Positions 37,470 through 47,844 are shown, counted from the stretch's first letter. The stretch: 64,000 bases of DNA from Candidatus Sulfotelmatobacter sp. (GCA_025462865.1 JAOAPI010000128.1:1-64000); one strand, 5' to 3'. The notes: generated from the sequence alone by a model not told the origin. Made by a program: numbers and translations.

Positions 37470-39104
37470 TCAGATCACTACTGCTTCTTTATATTCCCCG
37501 AACACCCGCCGCATCGCGTCTGAAATCTCGCCCACCGTCGAGTAGGCTTCCACAGCCTCCACAATTCTCGGCATCACGTTCTCTCCCGACCGCGCCGCGT
37601 CTTCCACTTTCTGCAAAGCGTCCTTGCACGACCCCGCATCGCGTCGTGTCCGCAGCGCCCGGACGCGCTCGATCTGCTTCGACTCCAGCGCCGGATCGAT
37701 CTTCTGAATCGGTATCGGCTTCTCTTCTTCTACCTCGAACCGGTTCACGCCGACTACGATCGCCTCTTCGCGATCCACGGACTGCTGATATTCATAAGCG
37801 GCATTTTGAATTTCCTGCTGGACGAATCCTCGCTCGATCGCCTTCAGCATGCCGCCCATCACTTCAATCTTCCCTAAATATTCCGCCGCGCGCTTTTCAA
37901 TTTCATTGGTCAGCGCCTCAACGTAATACGAACCCGCCAGCGGATCGATTGTCTGCGGAGCGCCCGACTCGTACGCAATCACCTGTTGCGTGCGCAGTGC
38001 GATCCGCGCGGCCTGCTCCGTCGGCAGCGCCAGCGCTTCGTCATATGAATTCGTGTGCAGCGACTGCGTTCCGCCCAGCACCGCCGCCAGCGCCTGGATC
38101 GCCGTACGCACAATATTATTTTCCGGCTGCTGCGCGGTCAGCGTCGATCCCGCTGTCTGCGTGTGAAATCGCAGCATCCACGATCGCGGATTCTTTGCCT
38201 TGAAGTGTTCCCGCATGATCCGCGCCCACATTCTTCTCGCCGCGCGAAACTTCGCCACTTCCTCCAGAAAATTGTTGTGAGCATTAAAGAAGAAGGACAG
38301 CCGGGGAGCGAATTCATCCACATTCAGCCCTGCCTTGATCGCCGCTTCCACATACGCCATCCCATTGCCCAGCGTGAACGCCACTTCCTGCACGGCAGTC
38401 GACCCTGCCTCACGCATGTGATATCCGGAAATGGAAATCGTATTCCACTCCGGCACGTTCTCTTTCGTCCACGCGAACATGTCGGTGATCACGCGTAGCG
38501 CGTGCTGCGGCGGATAAATATATGTTCCGCGCGCAATGTATTCCTTCAGCACATCGTTCTGCACCGTGCCCGAAAGTTTGCGGAGATCCGCACCCTGCCG
38601 CCTGGCAACCGCAACGTATAACGCCAAAAGAATCGATCCCGTTGCATTGATGGTCATCGATGTAGAAATCTTGGTCAGCTCGATGCCATCGAACAACCGC
38701 TCCATATCCTCAATCGAATCAATCGCCACACCGACCTTGCCTACTTCGCCCGCAGCCAGCGCGTGATCTGAATCCATTCCCATCTGCGTCGGCAAATCAA
38801 ACGCCACGGAAAGCCCCGTCGTTCCATGCGCCAGTAAATACTTGTAACGCTTGTTCGATTCTTCCGCATCTCCCATGCCCGCATACTGCCGCATGGTCCA
38901 CAACCGCCCGCGGTACATCGTGGCCTGCACGCCGCGCGTAAACGGATACTCGCCGGGATATCCGATCTCGCCCTCGTAGTCGGAACCTTTGAGGTCGGCG
39001 GGGGTGTAGAGCGCCTTGACTGGAATATGAGAGGAAGTCGCCGGATCAAGCGCCACGGCGCTGGTCCCGTTGGGAGTGCGAGATTTTAAGTCCGATCCGG
39101 CCAT
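37470..39104 (-). CDS. Methylmalonyl-CoA (or isobutyryl-CoA) mutase, large subunit
   Basis: A 544-residue catalytic subunit of a coenzyme-B12-dependent acyl-CoA mutase. The TIM-barrel family blocks are clear: [26 protein letters not shown] (residues 49-74), [44 protein letters not shown] (about 180-201), [12 protein letters not shown] and [16 protein letters not shown]. The C-terminal B12-binding domain is absent, so it must pair with a separate small subunit, not present in this window. Substrate choice between methylmalonyl- and isobutyryl-CoA cannot be settled by eye. The role would be propionate or branched-chain metabolism. Confidence 0.88.
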   Translation of the reverse strand: MAGSDLKSRTPNGTSAVALDPATSSHIPVKALYTPADLKGSDYEGEIGYPGEYPFTRGVQATMYRGRLWTMRQYAGMGDAEESNKRYKYLLAHGTTGLSVAFDLPTQMGMDSDHALAAGEVGKVGVAIDSIEDMERLFDGIELTKISTSMTINATGSILLALYVAVARRQGADLRKLSGTVQNDVLKEYIARGTYIYPPQHALRVITDMFAWTKENVPEWNTISISGYHMREAGSTAVQEVAFTLGNGMAYVEAAIKAGLNVDEFAPRLSFFFNAHNNFLEEVAKFRAARRMWARIMREHFKAKNPRSWMLRFHTQTAGSTLTAQQPENNIVRTAIQALAAVLGGTQSLHTNSYDEALALPTEQAARIALRTQQVIAYESGAPQTIDPLAGSYYVEALTNEIEKRAAEYLGKIEVMGGMLKAIERGFVQQEIQNAAYEYQQSVDREEAIVVGVNRFEVEEEKPIPIQKIDPALESKQIERVRALRTRRDAGSCKDALQKVEDAARSGENVMPRIVEAVEAYSTVGEISDAMRRVFGEYKEAVVI

Positions 39105-39136
39105 CGTCTTACCTAAAGGAAATTCCCTTCGTGTAC

Positions 39137-39493
39137 TTAGTGCCCTTTGTGATCAATGCTCTTGCTCTTCTGCCGCACCCTCCAGAAAGAACTCACCCCA
39201 AACCACGCAAACGTCAGTGTGAAACAAATTGCAATTGCAACCCGTCCGAAGCCTGCCTTACCCGTTTGATATTTCGCATATTCATGCGCCACTGCCGCTC
39301 CGCCACTGGCCGCCATCACTAAGAAAACGAGTCCAGTGACTTCCAGCCACAACTGATGCAGCACCTTTCCGACCGCGCGAACCGTGGTCCATGCGGCCCC
39401 TTTGACGGCACGCACGGTCCGGCTGCGATTGACTTGTTGCCCAGCCACCCGCGCCACCACTCCGAGTTTTTGTGCGGTGGAAACCTTGCTCAC
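39137..39493 (-). CDS. Small membrane protein, hypothetical
   Basis: A 118-residue protein with a GTG start. A basic N-terminal half (1-45) is followed by two membrane helices at about residues 50-69 ([19 protein letters not shown]) and 84-102 ([20 protein letters not shown]), then a basic tail. It is upstream of the mutase gene on the same strand, 32 bases away, and may be co-transcribed with it. Family not recognised. Confidence 0.6.
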   Translation of the reverse strand: MSKVSTAQKLGVVARVAGQQVNRSRTVRAVKGAAWTTVRAVGKVLHQLWLEVTGLVFLVMAASGGAAVAHEYAKYQTGKAGFGRVAIAICFTLTFAWFGVSSFWRVRQKSKSIDHKGH

Positions 39494-39602
39494 GGCTCGA
39501 TTTTAACAGTCTCGGGGTCTACAATGACGCAAACCTGCCCCGCGATTAAAAACCGTTTCGGCAGGGAGCGCATCTAAACATCAATTCGAGCATTCGTGAT
39601 TC

Positions 39603-40430
39603 ATGTCCTCTACGGTTCTTGATTTCGCGCAGGTAAAGTCCGGCATGAAGTCCGCCTGGATGGCCGGCGATTTTGGCCGCATCGCGACTTACATCGCCGG
39701 CACTGCTGAGGATTTCGTTCGGCGAACTCCCATCCAGCCCGGCTCCCGTCTGCTCGATGTCGCATGCGGTACGGGAAATTCGGCCATTCCAGCCACTCGC
39801 GCCGGCGCCTCTGTCACAGGCGTCGACATTGCTCCAAATCTTCTCGCGCAGGCCCGGGAGCGCGCCGCCGCCGAAAATCTCGACATCCATTTCGAGGAAG
39901 GCGATGCCGAAGAACTACCTTTTGAAAAACACAGTTTCGACATCGTTCTTTCCATGTTCGGCGCCATGTTCGCTCCTCGTCCCGAGCGCGTTGCCGCAGA
40001 ACTGCTTCGCGTGTGCAAGCCCGGTGGCCTGATTGCCATGGCCAATTGGACTCCCGAAGGCTTTGTCGGCAAGAGCTTTCAAATCACCCACAAAATTCTT
40101 CCCGGCCCGCCCGGCCTGCCCCCTCCCGTACTATGGGGAGACGAGAAGTCAGTTCGCCAGCGCTTTTCTGCTGGCGCTTCAAGCATCGACTTGACACGCC
40201 GCATGGCTCACTTTCGTTACCCGTTCAGCCCGCGGGAGACCGTGGAATTTTTCCGCCAGCATTTTGGACCGACTCAGGTCGCCTTTTCGCGGCTCGATCC
40301 GGCCGGCCAAGCCGATCTCGCAGCTCAAACCGAAGCCTTATGGACCGCGCATAATACCGCGACCGATGGCACGACTCAGGTCGAAGCGGAATATTTGGAT
40401 GTCAGAGTACGCACGGCTGATGCGTTATGA
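39603..40430 (+). CDS. Class I SAM-dependent methyltransferase
   Basis: A 275-residue protein with the Rossmann methyltransferase core: motif I LLDVACGTGNSAI (about residue 49), the acidic end of strand 2 (VTGVDIAPNLLAQAR, about 71), DAEELPF (about 100) and the motif IV/post region FDIVLSMFGAMFAPRPERVAAELLRVCKPGGLIAM. This fits the Methyltransf_11/25 group. The substrate is not evident; small molecules or lipids are usual for the group. The gene stands alone between a divergent membrane protein and a small downstream gene. Confidence 0.85.
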   Translation: MSSTVLDFAQVKSGMKSAWMAGDFGRIATYIAGTAEDFVRRTPIQPGSRLLDVACGTGNSAIPATRAGASVTGVDIAPNLLAQARERAAAENLDIHFEEGDAEELPFEKHSFDIVLSMFGAMFAPRPERVAAELLRVCKPGGLIAMANWTPEGFVGKSFQITHKILPGPPGLPPPVLWGDEKSVRQRFSAGASSIDLTRRMAHFRYPFSPRETVEFFRQHFGPTQVAFSRLDPAGQADLAAQTEALWTAHNTATDGTTQVEAEYLDVRVRTADAL

Positions 40431-40524
40431 TCAGCGCATCATGATCAAGTAGACATGATCAGTTAGACTGGAAACAACCGGGGTGCACGTAAGGCGGCTT
40501 AAAGAACGCCATTAAGGGGACCCA

Positions 40525-40806
40525 GTGGACGATCGACTCAAAGAACTCATGAAGGAACTTGGCGAGGCCATCAACGAGTCTCTCTCCGATTCCGAACAGA
40601 TCGCCGAAGTCGTCTCTCGCATCAAAGAGGGCGGCTACGACATTTTCCTCGTCCTTGAGGCCACCATCGGCGTGAGCAAGCAGGGAGAAAAACCCTCCGA
40701 CAAAACATCTCTGGTTACCACTCTTTCCACCAACCCGGAATTCAAAGTCAACGACCAGGATCTGAAGTTCCTGAAGTCCCTCCGCATCAAGATCGAAGAA
40801 AAATAA
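40525..40806 (+). CDS. Small conserved hypothetical protein
   Basis: A 93-residue cytoplasmic protein from a GTG start with AGGGGA upstream. The first half is amphipathic helix (LKELMKELGEAINESLSDSEQIAEVVSRIKEGGYDIFLVLEAT) and the C-terminal part ends DQDLKFLKSLRIKI. The block IAEVVSRIKEGGYDIFLVLEA looks like a folded, conserved core. No known motif or signal peptide. I cannot assign a function. Confidence 0.6.
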   Translation: MDDRLKELMKELGEAINESLSDSEQIAEVVSRIKEGGYDIFLVLEATIGVSKQGEKPSDKTSLVTTLSTNPEFKVNDQDLKFLKSLRIKIEEK

Positions 40807-40810
40807 ATCC

Positions 40811-40862
40811 CGTAGCGACAGCCGCTCCGGCTGTCCTGGCCGGAGCGAAGCTCTGCCCGGAA
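40811..40862. repeat. REP-like palindromic repeat, copy 3
   Basis: CGTAGCGACAGCCGCTCCGG then CTGTCC: ACAGCCG-CTC-CGGCTGT is a perfect 7-base hairpin, followed by GGCCGGAGCGAAGC. The front half matches the copy at 26779. Confidence 0.6.
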
Positions 40863-41035
40863 CCCTGCAAGGCAGGTCGCCGCATACGCAATCTAGCCAA
40901 CCCCTCCTTCACCATTTTCGTGCCTCTCCCCACGCATTCGCCAAGTACAAGGCAACGTTCCGGCCTGTGCTACCATCTAGTGTTTTCCCTGGAAGCTGCC
41001 CGTTGCGCACTCTCCAGGAAGTTAGAGCCAGTCCG

Positions 41036-42286
41036 ATGAAAGACACACTCGGAGTTCTTCTCGCAGGCGGCGCCGGAGAACGCCTCTATCCTCTTACTCG
41101 CGACCGCGCCAAGCCCGCCGTCACCTTCGGCGGAATGTATCGCATCATCGATATCACCCTCTCCAACTGTCTCAATTCTGACCTGCGCCGCGTCTACATC
41201 CTTACCCAGTACAAAGCGCTCTCCTTGAACCGCCACGTCCGTGAAGGCTGGAACATCCTGGGGCGCGAGGTAGGAGAGTTCGTCGAAGTCCTGCCGCCCA
41301 TGAAGCGCGTCAGCGACCAGTGGTATCAGGGAACCGCCGACGCCGTGTACCAGAATATTTATTCCATCGGATCCGAGCAGCCCAAGTTCGTCATCATCCT
41401 TTCCGGCGATCACATCTACAAAATGGATTACGGCAAGATGATGAAGCAGCACTGCGATTCCGCTGCGGACATCACTCTTGCCACCATCCAGATCGATCTC
41501 GATGAGACTTTTCGCTTCGGCGTGGTTGATGTCGATAAGGACGGCCGCATCAATGGCTTCGAGGAAAAGCCCGCCAAAACCGACTTGCGTTCTCCATGGA
41601 ACCCACAGAAGGTCGCGGGATCGATGGGCGTCTATCTATTCAATGCCGACGTCTTGATTCCCGCTCTGCTGAAGGACGCCGAAGACCCGGCCTCCAGCCA
41701 CGACTTTGGCAAAGACATTCTGCCTAAGATGGTCGACGACTATCGGGTCTTCGCCTACGACTTCATCGACGAAAACAAAAAAGAGGCGCTCTACTGGCGC
41801 GACGTGGGCACGCTCGAGGCTTACTACGAAGCTAACATGGACATCGTCGCCGTCTCGCCGATCTTCAACCTCTACGATCACGAGTGGCCCATACGCACTC
41901 ACCAGCGCCAGTATCCGCCCGCGAAGTTTGTGTTTGCCGAGAAAGATCGAATGGGCACCGCGCTCGATTCCATCGTCTCGAACGGCTGCATCGTTTCCGG
42001 CGGCACCGTCAAAAATTCCATCCTTTCGCCTGACGTCCGCGTGAACTCTTATTCCGAAGTCGAGTCTTCCATCTTGTTCTCGCACGTCGCCGTCGGACGC
42101 CACTGCCGCGTCCGCCGCTGCATCATCGACCGCAACGTCCACCTGCCCGAAGGCACCACCATCGGCTACGACACCGAAGCCGACCGCTCCCGCTACTTCG
42201 TCACCGACAGCGGCATCACCGTCGTCACCCGCGACTACTCGCTGTTCGAGAACCCAGTGACCGTGGATTACTTCACCAGCGAGTGA
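41036..42286 (+). CDS. glgC: Glucose-1-phosphate adenylyltransferase GlgC
   Basis: A 416-residue enzyme making ADP-glucose for glycogen synthesis. I set the start at ATG 41036, where the family begins (MKDTLGVLLAGGAGERLYPL); the in-frame start at 40967 adds a non-conserved leader. Motifs are the nucleotide-binding GGAGERLYPLTRDRAKPAVTFGG, WYQGTADAVYQN (about 96), SGDHIYKMDY (about 122), FEEKP and GSMGVYLFN (about 190). The C-terminal left-handed beta-helix shows hexapeptide-like repeats (about 300-395). No other glycogen gene is adjacent. Confidence 0.95.
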   Translation: MKDTLGVLLAGGAGERLYPLTRDRAKPAVTFGGMYRIIDITLSNCLNSDLRRVYILTQYKALSLNRHVREGWNILGREVGEFVEVLPPMKRVSDQWYQGTADAVYQNIYSIGSEQPKFVIILSGDHIYKMDYGKMMKQHCDSAADITLATIQIDLDETFRFGVVDVDKDGRINGFEEKPAKTDLRSPWNPQKVAGSMGVYLFNADVLIPALLKDAEDPASSHDFGKDILPKMVDDYRVFAYDFIDENKKEALYWRDVGTLEAYYEANMDIVAVSPIFNLYDHEWPIRTHQRQYPPAKFVFAEKDRMGTALDSIVSNGCIVSGGTVKNSILSPDVRVNSYSEVESSILFSHVAVGRHCRVRRCIIDRNVHLPEGTTIGYDTEADRSRYFVTDSGITVVTRDYSLFENPVTVDYFTSE

Positions 42287-42385
42287 CCGGAATCCGTGCT
42301 AATGTAACGTCCTAGTTCCTCCCGTGCCGATGACCGGTCGTGCACACAGCAGGGAAGCTCACCAGAGTTAAATCAGCTAAACGGG

Positions 42386-43831
42386 GTGTGTGTGAAGCGA
42401 ATTTCAGTGGGTACGCTACTTCGGGGCACAACGCTAGTTGTGTGCTGCATTTTTAGCGCTTGCGCACCAGCTTTGGCGCAGTTTGAAACCCGGTCCGTGT
42501 TCGCGACCAACCCCGGTCCGCACAGCGTCGTCGTTGCCGACTTTAACCACGACGGCAAACTGGACCTTGCTGTGGCTTCGCGCGGAAGTCAATTTCCCGA
42601 GGTGCAGATTTTTCTCGGCAAAGGAGACGGGACATTTGCACCCCCGACGGCCTACGACATCGGGATAGGCGAAGGACCTCTGGCCATTGCCGACCTCAAT
42701 CACGATGGGAACTCTGACCTAGTTGTGGTAGACGTGGACAACAGCGTCAGCGTCTTGCTGGGCAATGGCGATGGAACATTCCAAAATCCGGTTGGCTATG
42801 CTATCGGTGGAACTGGATCTGGTATCGCCGTGGGAGACTTCAATGGCGATGGCGATCTGGATATCGCCACGACCAATCAATATCCGTGCTACTGCGTGAG
42901 CGTACTGCTCGGTAATGGGGACGGTACTTTTCAGCAAACATCCGTTGTTACCTTCGTCCCAACCATCCTCATGAACGGCTTAGCTCTCGGTTATTTCAAC
43001 CACGACCGGGGCCCGGACCTGGCTATCATAGGAAATTCTAACAATCAGGGCAGGGTGCAGATTCTTTTGGGTAATGGCGACGGGACCTTCCGCATCGGAG
43101 ACGGCTATCAGGTGACGGCTGAGTCATTCACGATTATCGCGACCGACCTCAGGAAGAACGGCAAGACCGACCTGGCGGTCGCGGAGTTTGAAGGCCCGGG
43201 CGTCGCGGTCTTGCTCGGCAATGGCGACGACGGCACATTCCTCCAGCCCGTTGTCTATAGCATGACTGGGGCGTTCGCAGTGGCGGCTGCCGATATGAAC
43301 GGCGATGGCCTTCCCGACTTGGTGGCGGCTAGCGATTCCCTTTGGCCGGCCAATGTCGGCATCTTATATGGTAACGGCGACGGCACTTTTCAAAATGCGC
43401 TCTTGTACCCTGGTGGCAATTTTCCGGAAGCTGTCGCCATCGCCGATTTCAATGGCGACCATCGCCTCGACGTGGCTGTCACCGACTACCTCGGCTACCA
43501 GGAGCAAGTTCTACTCAACACCGGCGTGGTCGCGTTCTCGCCCAGCGCTCCCCTGAATTTCAAGAAGCAGCAGCATGGAACCACCAGCCTGCCGCAGACC
43601 GTCACGCTCACCAATACAGGAACAACCACGCTGAAAATTTCCTCTATGAAAATTATCGGCCAGTTCGGCATGACTTCGACTTGCGGCTCATCCGTGCCTT
43701 CGGGAGCGAACTGCAGCATCAGCGTGACCTTCTCCCCGCAGACGCAGGGTATGAAACAGGGTACCGTCACAATTCTCGACAGCGCGTCCTCGAAGCCGCA
43801 AGTCATCATACTCGGCGGCACGGGAACTTAG
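42386..43831 (+). CDS. Secreted FG-GAP/VCBS beta-propeller protein with a C-terminal Ig-like domain
   Basis: A 481-residue secreted protein (GTG start; a second GTG six bases on is equally possible). A signal peptide ends at about residue 31 (APALAQF). Residues 40-385 hold seven or so FG-GAP repeats with Asp-rich calcium loops: DFNHDGKLDLAVA, DLNHDGNSDLVVVD, DFNGDGDLDIATT, DMNGDGLPDLVAA, and the recurrent LLGNGDGTFQ. The last 100 residues match the choice-of-anchor-D/ASPM-like Ig fold (FKKQQHGTTSLPQTVTLTNTG...). Such proteins are extracellular or surface-bound; binding target unknown. The duplicated ECF promoter region follows it. Confidence 0.85.
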   Translation: MCVKRISVGTLLRGTTLVVCCIFSACAPALAQFETRSVFATNPGPHSVVVADFNHDGKLDLAVASRGSQFPEVQIFLGKGDGTFAPPTAYDIGIGEGPLAIADLNHDGNSDLVVVDVDNSVSVLLGNGDGTFQNPVGYAIGGTGSGIAVGDFNGDGDLDIATTNQYPCYCVSVLLGNGDGTFQQTSVVTFVPTILMNGLALGYFNHDRGPDLAIIGNSNNQGRVQILLGNGDGTFRIGDGYQVTAESFTIIATDLRKNGKTDLAVAEFEGPGVAVLLGNGDDGTFLQPVVYSMTGAFAVAAADMNGDGLPDLVAASDSLWPANVGILYGNGDGTFQNALLYPGGNFPEAVAIADFNGDHRLDVAVTDYLGYQEQVLLNTGVVAFSPSAPLNFKKQQHGTTSLPQTVTLTNTGTTTLKISSMKIIGQFGMTSTCGSSVPSGANCSISVTFSPQTQGMKQGTVTILDSASSKPQVIILGGTGT

Positions 43832-43911
43832 CCGCTCTTTTCGCGCCCGCGAGCGACTCGAGACTTCCTTCCACTGCCACAATTTCCTGTTTTGCCGAAC
43901 CCCTCTCCCAA

Positions 43912-43936
43912 GAACTTTGCAGACCACATTCCCGTA
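43912..43936 (+). promoter_or_regulatory. Candidate ECF sigma promoter, copy 1 (upstream of the truncated sigma gene)
   Basis: GAACTTT-type -35 (GAAC at 43912-43915), 17 bases, then CGTA (43933-43936), followed by TGTCTTGTGA. The same spacing and core words occur before the intact sigma gene at 51614-51638, although the spacer sequences differ. Confidence 0.5.
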
Positions 43937-43984
43937 CTGTCTTGTGAGCCTGTTCGGCAGTAGCTTTCCCTGGGATCTCAAACT

Positions 43985-44113
43985 TTGGAAGACGTTCAGG
44001 TAGTTGCGATGCTGGTCCGCCGCTGTTTTGCCGGCGACGCCGCTGCCTGGGAAGAAATCGTTCAGAAAAGGGCAGTTACTGACAAAAAAAGCGGACCGGG
44101 AATCCCTTGGTAG
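43985..44113 (+). pseudogene. Truncated 5' copy of the ECF sigma factor gene
   Basis: The 83 bases from the TTG at 43985 to 44067 match the first 83 bases of the intact sigma gene (51776-51858) with a single mismatch, which changes Val15 to Phe. After codon 27 the homology stops. The frame continues through unrelated sequence (KRAVTDKKSGPG...) to a stop at 44111-44113, overlapping the terminator of the convergent receptor gene. Only the start of sigma region 2 is left, so it cannot be a working sigma factor. It could still be transcribed from the copied promoter and give a 42-residue peptide. Confidence 0.85.
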
Positions 44114-44127
44114 GGCCTCCCGATCCG
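44084..44127 (-). terminator. Rho-independent terminator of the minus-strand receptor gene
   Basis: On the minus strand CGGATCGGGA pairs with TCCCGGTCCG (10 pairs, one G-U), followed by seven T. It is 28 bases past the receptor stop at 44156. Confidence 0.82.
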
Positions 44128-44155
44128 TTTGTCTCTGCTTCGATCTCAGTTCAAC

Positions 44156-47100
44156 CTAGAATGTAAATTTCGCGGTCAATGCAATCGTGCGCGCATTGCT
44201 CGCGAATACCGACCTTGGATTGTTGAAGTTCGCTTTGGCGGGATTGACGTAGCTCTTATAGCTAGCTCCAACCGAAGTGAAACTATTCACGTCGTTCACT
44301 CCCAAGCCAAAGCCGGGGTTGCTGCCCGGAATGTATTGGGGATGGTTGATGATGTTGCCGAACTGCGCTCCAAAGCGGAACTTCACTCTTTCCGTTATGT
44401 TGAGCGCCTTGTAGATGCCCAGGTCGAAGTTGTTGGTGCCCGGGGTCAAAAGTGTATTGCGACCGAGGTTAGAGAGGGCACCGGGGCCGGTTTGTATGTA
44501 TTGCGCTGCTCCCCCACCCGGCAACGGATTGGCTACGTACGCAACCGTATGACTAGCCAGGCAGGTTGCGTCCGCGGGGTCGCAGGTGTTGGTGCTGAGC
44601 AGAGGGCTGGAGGTGGTGCCCGTACCGCGGATGCCGGAGGGATTAACAATTGCCCGGTCGCCCGCGGTATCGCCATTTAAGTTCGCATCCTGGTTCGCCT
44701 GCACGGTTACCCATTCCCCAGTTTCGAATGTGTACACCGGACTGAACGTCCAGTTGCCCACAAGGTTCTTCATGAACCAGTTGCCACCCTTGAAGAATGG
44801 CAGATCGTAAACCACCGCCAAGGTGAACCGCTGTGAGCGGTCCAGAGCCGAATTCGATTTGTCCTGAGAGAAGTTGAAGAAATCCTGAGGCCGGCGAGGA
44901 GTTATATCGCTGGTGTGGAAATCGGCCGTGCTGTTGTCGATGGTGTGGCTCCAGGTGTAGGAGGCCTGGAAGGTTAATCCATTGCTGAATCGGCGAGTTA
45001 GTCCAGTTTGCAAACCATGGTAGGTGGACCAGCCGGCCGGGATGAACGCAGTGATCGGACTTACCAGCCCGGCGTTCACATAATTCGCGGGGATGATGTT
45101 GGCATTCTGCAGGTTATTTAGGTTACCGAGATTATTGGTCAACCCATCGAGAGTAGCTTGCGATGGAGCTGTAATGTACGTCGGTAGTGCGGTCTGCGGA
45201 GTCACGACAGACGCCAGGTTAATGATGTCCTGGAAGCTGAGGTGGTTCCCGCGTGTACCCACGTAATTAATTTCCGCCGTATAGTTTCCCCCAAAGGAAT
45301 GCTGGATGCCAAAATTCCAGTTCACCGAATAGGGATCCAACACCTTAGGTGGAATCCAATTGGATGTGCTGGCGAGTGCTGTGGCCTGATCAAGAACGGT
45401 AATCCCATTTCCTCCCCCGGGCAGCAGGCCTCCATTGGTGAGGAAAGCGGGACTGAGCGGTGGGACGCCTAGCGGCTGACTTAAGCCCGGAAGGACGTTC
45501 TCAGTGGCGCCGATCTGCGGCGGTACGGCCAAAGTACCGATATTGTCGTAGAGGCTGTCCCAAGCCAGGCTAAAGCCTCCGCGAATTGAGGTGGTACCGC
45601 TCACCCCAGGTGAGTAAGCGAATCCAACCCGGGGGGCCCAGTTGTTTTTCGGCGCTTGCGGCTTGCTGAATACCAGCGGTTGATTTCCGGCCTGCGGAAC
45701 CAAAATGCTCGGCGTATTAGAGATTGCATTTAGAACCTGACGGTCCTCGCCGATCGGAGTCGTGGTGTATTCGTAACGCGCTCCTAGGTTCAGTGTCAGA
45801 TGTTGATTCACACGCCAAGTGTCATTGGCGAACCAATAGATCGCTTTCTGATTACCGTAATAGGTACTGGAGCCGGTACTCCGTTGTCCGAAATTTTCCG
45901 GCGCGAAATCCTCCAGGTAGACCTGGGTGGCGTTGTATTCGTAATCTCCGCGCGCACGTTGGGTAAAGCCCTGGGGCGAAATGTACCAGCGGTACTCGCC
46001 GCCAAACTTTAAGTTATGTTTGCCCTTGATGACGCTGATGTTGTCAACGATCTGGTAGAGGTTTTGAACCGTAAATTGCGGAGCGTTGCCGTCCGGCCCA
46101 ATGATCAGGCCGCCACCCAGGTCAAACAATGTCACATCGGGAAATACATCAAGCCCGGGATATTTGAAGTTGCCCGCCGATATGTTCTGGTTGAAGCGAT
46201 TGAAGCCCACACGGAATTCATTCGTAACGTTCGGGGTGAAAGTGTGGTACTCGCTGAAATTGAGCAGCGCGAAAATGTTGGTATAGGGTGTGAAAAATGT
46301 TCCGAGCTGAGTTAAGTTGTCGAGAAGATTTTCTTTGTTATAGATAAAGCGTCCTCGGATCTGGTCTCTTTCCGATATGTTGAAATCGACGCTTTGGACA
46401 AAGTTTGTCCAGCTCTGCCAGGCAGCGGGAGTGATCGGAACATTGCCTACCTCGACTAGACCGGCCGCGCACGTACCGTTCGCGGGCGCGCTGAACTGAC
46501 TGGACGGGTTGATAATCGTGGCGCCGCTATTTGTCGTTCCGTCATAGGTGATGCACGCAGACGGAGAGGCTGCCACCGGTACGTACTTCTGGAATATGCC
46601 GTAATTGGTGGCATTCAGAGTCGGGTCACTGGCGATTGCCGCCAAACCAGCCGCAGTGGGAGCTTGCACCGCACCGCCGCCGACGGAGATAAACCCAACC
46701 GGATTGCGCTCAATGTTGGTGAAGAAGAATAGCTTGTTCTTGATAATCGGACCGCCGATCGTCACACCGTAACGGTTGGCGTCAAATCGGGGATTCGAAT
46801 TAAGCCCCTGCTGCACCCAGGTCTGATCCACGGCATTGAGATTGCGATTGCGAAAATACTCGTAGACCGATCCGTGAAAGCTGTTGGTCCCGCTCTTCAC
46901 GGTGGTATTGAACTGGCCGCCGGAGGAATGGCCGAACTCGGAATTGAACTGGTTGGAAAGCAGAGTGAAGTTTTCGACGGCTTCCGGCGGAACCGTGATC
47001 AGGAATCCGGTCACCACCTTGTTGTTATTATCGACGCCTTCAACCGTGAAATTGTTGTCGCGCGGACGCTGGCCGCCAACCGACGGACCTGCCCCGAGGC

Positions 47101-47644
47101 CCATGGCGCTGGCATTCGTCACGCCCGGACTCAGCATCGAGAGATTCAATACTCCACCGCCGTTACCTCCTGAGGAAGTAAGTCCAAGATCCTGAGACAT
47201 GCGTTCCGTATAAGTGGTCTGCAACTGTGCAGTCGACGTATCGACAGGCGGCGCAGCGCCTGTGACCTCTACCGCGGTCGAACTTGTTCCCACATCCAGT
47301 TTTATGTTCGTGGTCCCGGTCTTATTGATCTCAACGGGAACATTGTTCACTGTAGTGGTTCTGAAGTTCGCGGCGGATACAGTCACGTTGTAACTACCAG
47401 CCGGCAAGTCGCCAAAACGATATTCGCCCGCCACCTTCGTGGTGGTGCTTACTCTTTGTCCGGTTGCTTTGTTGACAGCCTCTACAGTGGCGTCATTGAC
47501 GGCTGCTCCGGAGGAGTCGACTACCGTCCCTGTTAAGTTTCCGCTGGTGGCTTGGCTGAAAGCGATGCCGGTAGCGAGGGCCAACACTCCCATCAACGAC
47601 AAGACAAAAGCCAAAAACCTGACATTCTTAACATGCTGTTTCAT
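44156..47644 (-). CDS. TonB-dependent receptor-like outer-membrane protein with CarboxypepD_reg domain
   Basis: A 1162-residue protein. The start is ATG 47644 with a strong GGAGGAGA eight bases upstream; a longer frame from 47818 has no such site. A signal peptide spans about 1-31 (GIAFSQA). The CarboxypepD_reg domain follows (about 35-115: LTGTVVDSSGAAVNDATVEAVNKATGQ), then a plug-like region (about 120-270: VGGQRPRDNNFTVEGVDNNN, FNSEFGHSSGGQFNTTVKSGTN) and a long barrel ending LTAKFTF. Same architecture as the receptor at 8.3-11.7 kb. Substrate unknown. It is transcribed divergently from a second receptor gene. Confidence 0.88.
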   Translation of the reverse strand: MKQHVKNVRFLAFVLSLMGVLALATGIAFSQATSGNLTGTVVDSSGAAVNDATVEAVNKATGQRVSTTTKVAGEYRFGDLPAGSYNVTVSAANFRTTTVNNVPVEINKTGTTNIKLDVGTSSTAVEVTGAAPPVDTSTAQLQTTYTERMSQDLGLTSSGGNGGGVLNLSMLSPGVTNASAMGLGAGPSVGGQRPRDNNFTVEGVDNNNKVVTGFLITVPPEAVENFTLLSNQFNSEFGHSSGGQFNTTVKSGTNSFHGSVYEYFRNRNLNAVDQTWVQQGLNSNPRFDANRYGVTIGGPIIKNKLFFFTNIERNPVGFISVGGGAVQAPTAAGLAAIASDPTLNATNYGIFQKYVPVAASPSACITYDGTTNSGATIINPSSQFSAPANGTCAAGLVEVGNVPITPAAWQSWTNFVQSVDFNISERDQIRGRFIYNKENLLDNLTQLGTFFTPYTNIFALLNFSEYHTFTPNVTNEFRVGFNRFNQNISAGNFKYPGLDVFPDVTLFDLGGGLIIGPDGNAPQFTVQNLYQIVDNISVIKGKHNLKFGGEYRWYISPQGFTQRARGDYEYNATQVYLEDFAPENFGQRSTGSSTYYGNQKAIYWFANDTWRVNQHLTLNLGARYEYTTTPIGEDRQVLNAISNTPSILVPQAGNQPLVFSKPQAPKNNWAPRVGFAYSPGVSGTTSIRGGFSLAWDSLYDNIGTLAVPPQIGATENVLPGLSQPLGVPPLSPAFLTNGGLLPGGGNGITVLDQATALASTSNWIPPKVLDPYSVNWNFGIQHSFGGNYTAEINYVGTRGNHLSFQDIINLASVVTPQTALPTYITAPSQATLDGLTNNLGNLNNLQNANIIPANYVNAGLVSPITAFIPAGWSTYHGLQTGLTRRFSNGLTFQASYTWSHTIDNSTADFHTSDITPRRPQDFFNFSQDKSNSALDRSQRFTLAVVYDLPFFKGGNWFMKNLVGNWTFSPVYTFETGEWVTVQANQDANLNGDTAGDRAIVNPSGIRGTGTTSSPLLSTNTCDPADATCLASHTVAYVANPLPGGGAAQYIQTGPGALSNLGRNTLLTPGTNNFDLGIYKALNITERVKFRFGAQFGNIINHPQYIPGSNPGFGLGVNDVNSFTSVGASYKSYVNPAKANFNNPRSVFASNARTIALTAKFTF

Positions 47645-47844
47645 GATTGTTATCTCCTCCTCATCACTCTTCGTCCGCCACCGCCCGCAAGGGTTCGAAA
47701 CCGAATTTGAAACATCGTGGCGTGTGACTAATGCAAGGCAGACTCCAAAAGTGACTCTCGAGGGAAAACAGATTTTTGTTGAAAATTTTTTGGCGGAGCA
47801 AGATCGCTGCTGTGACAATCGGTATGAATCTACGCAATGTGGTA

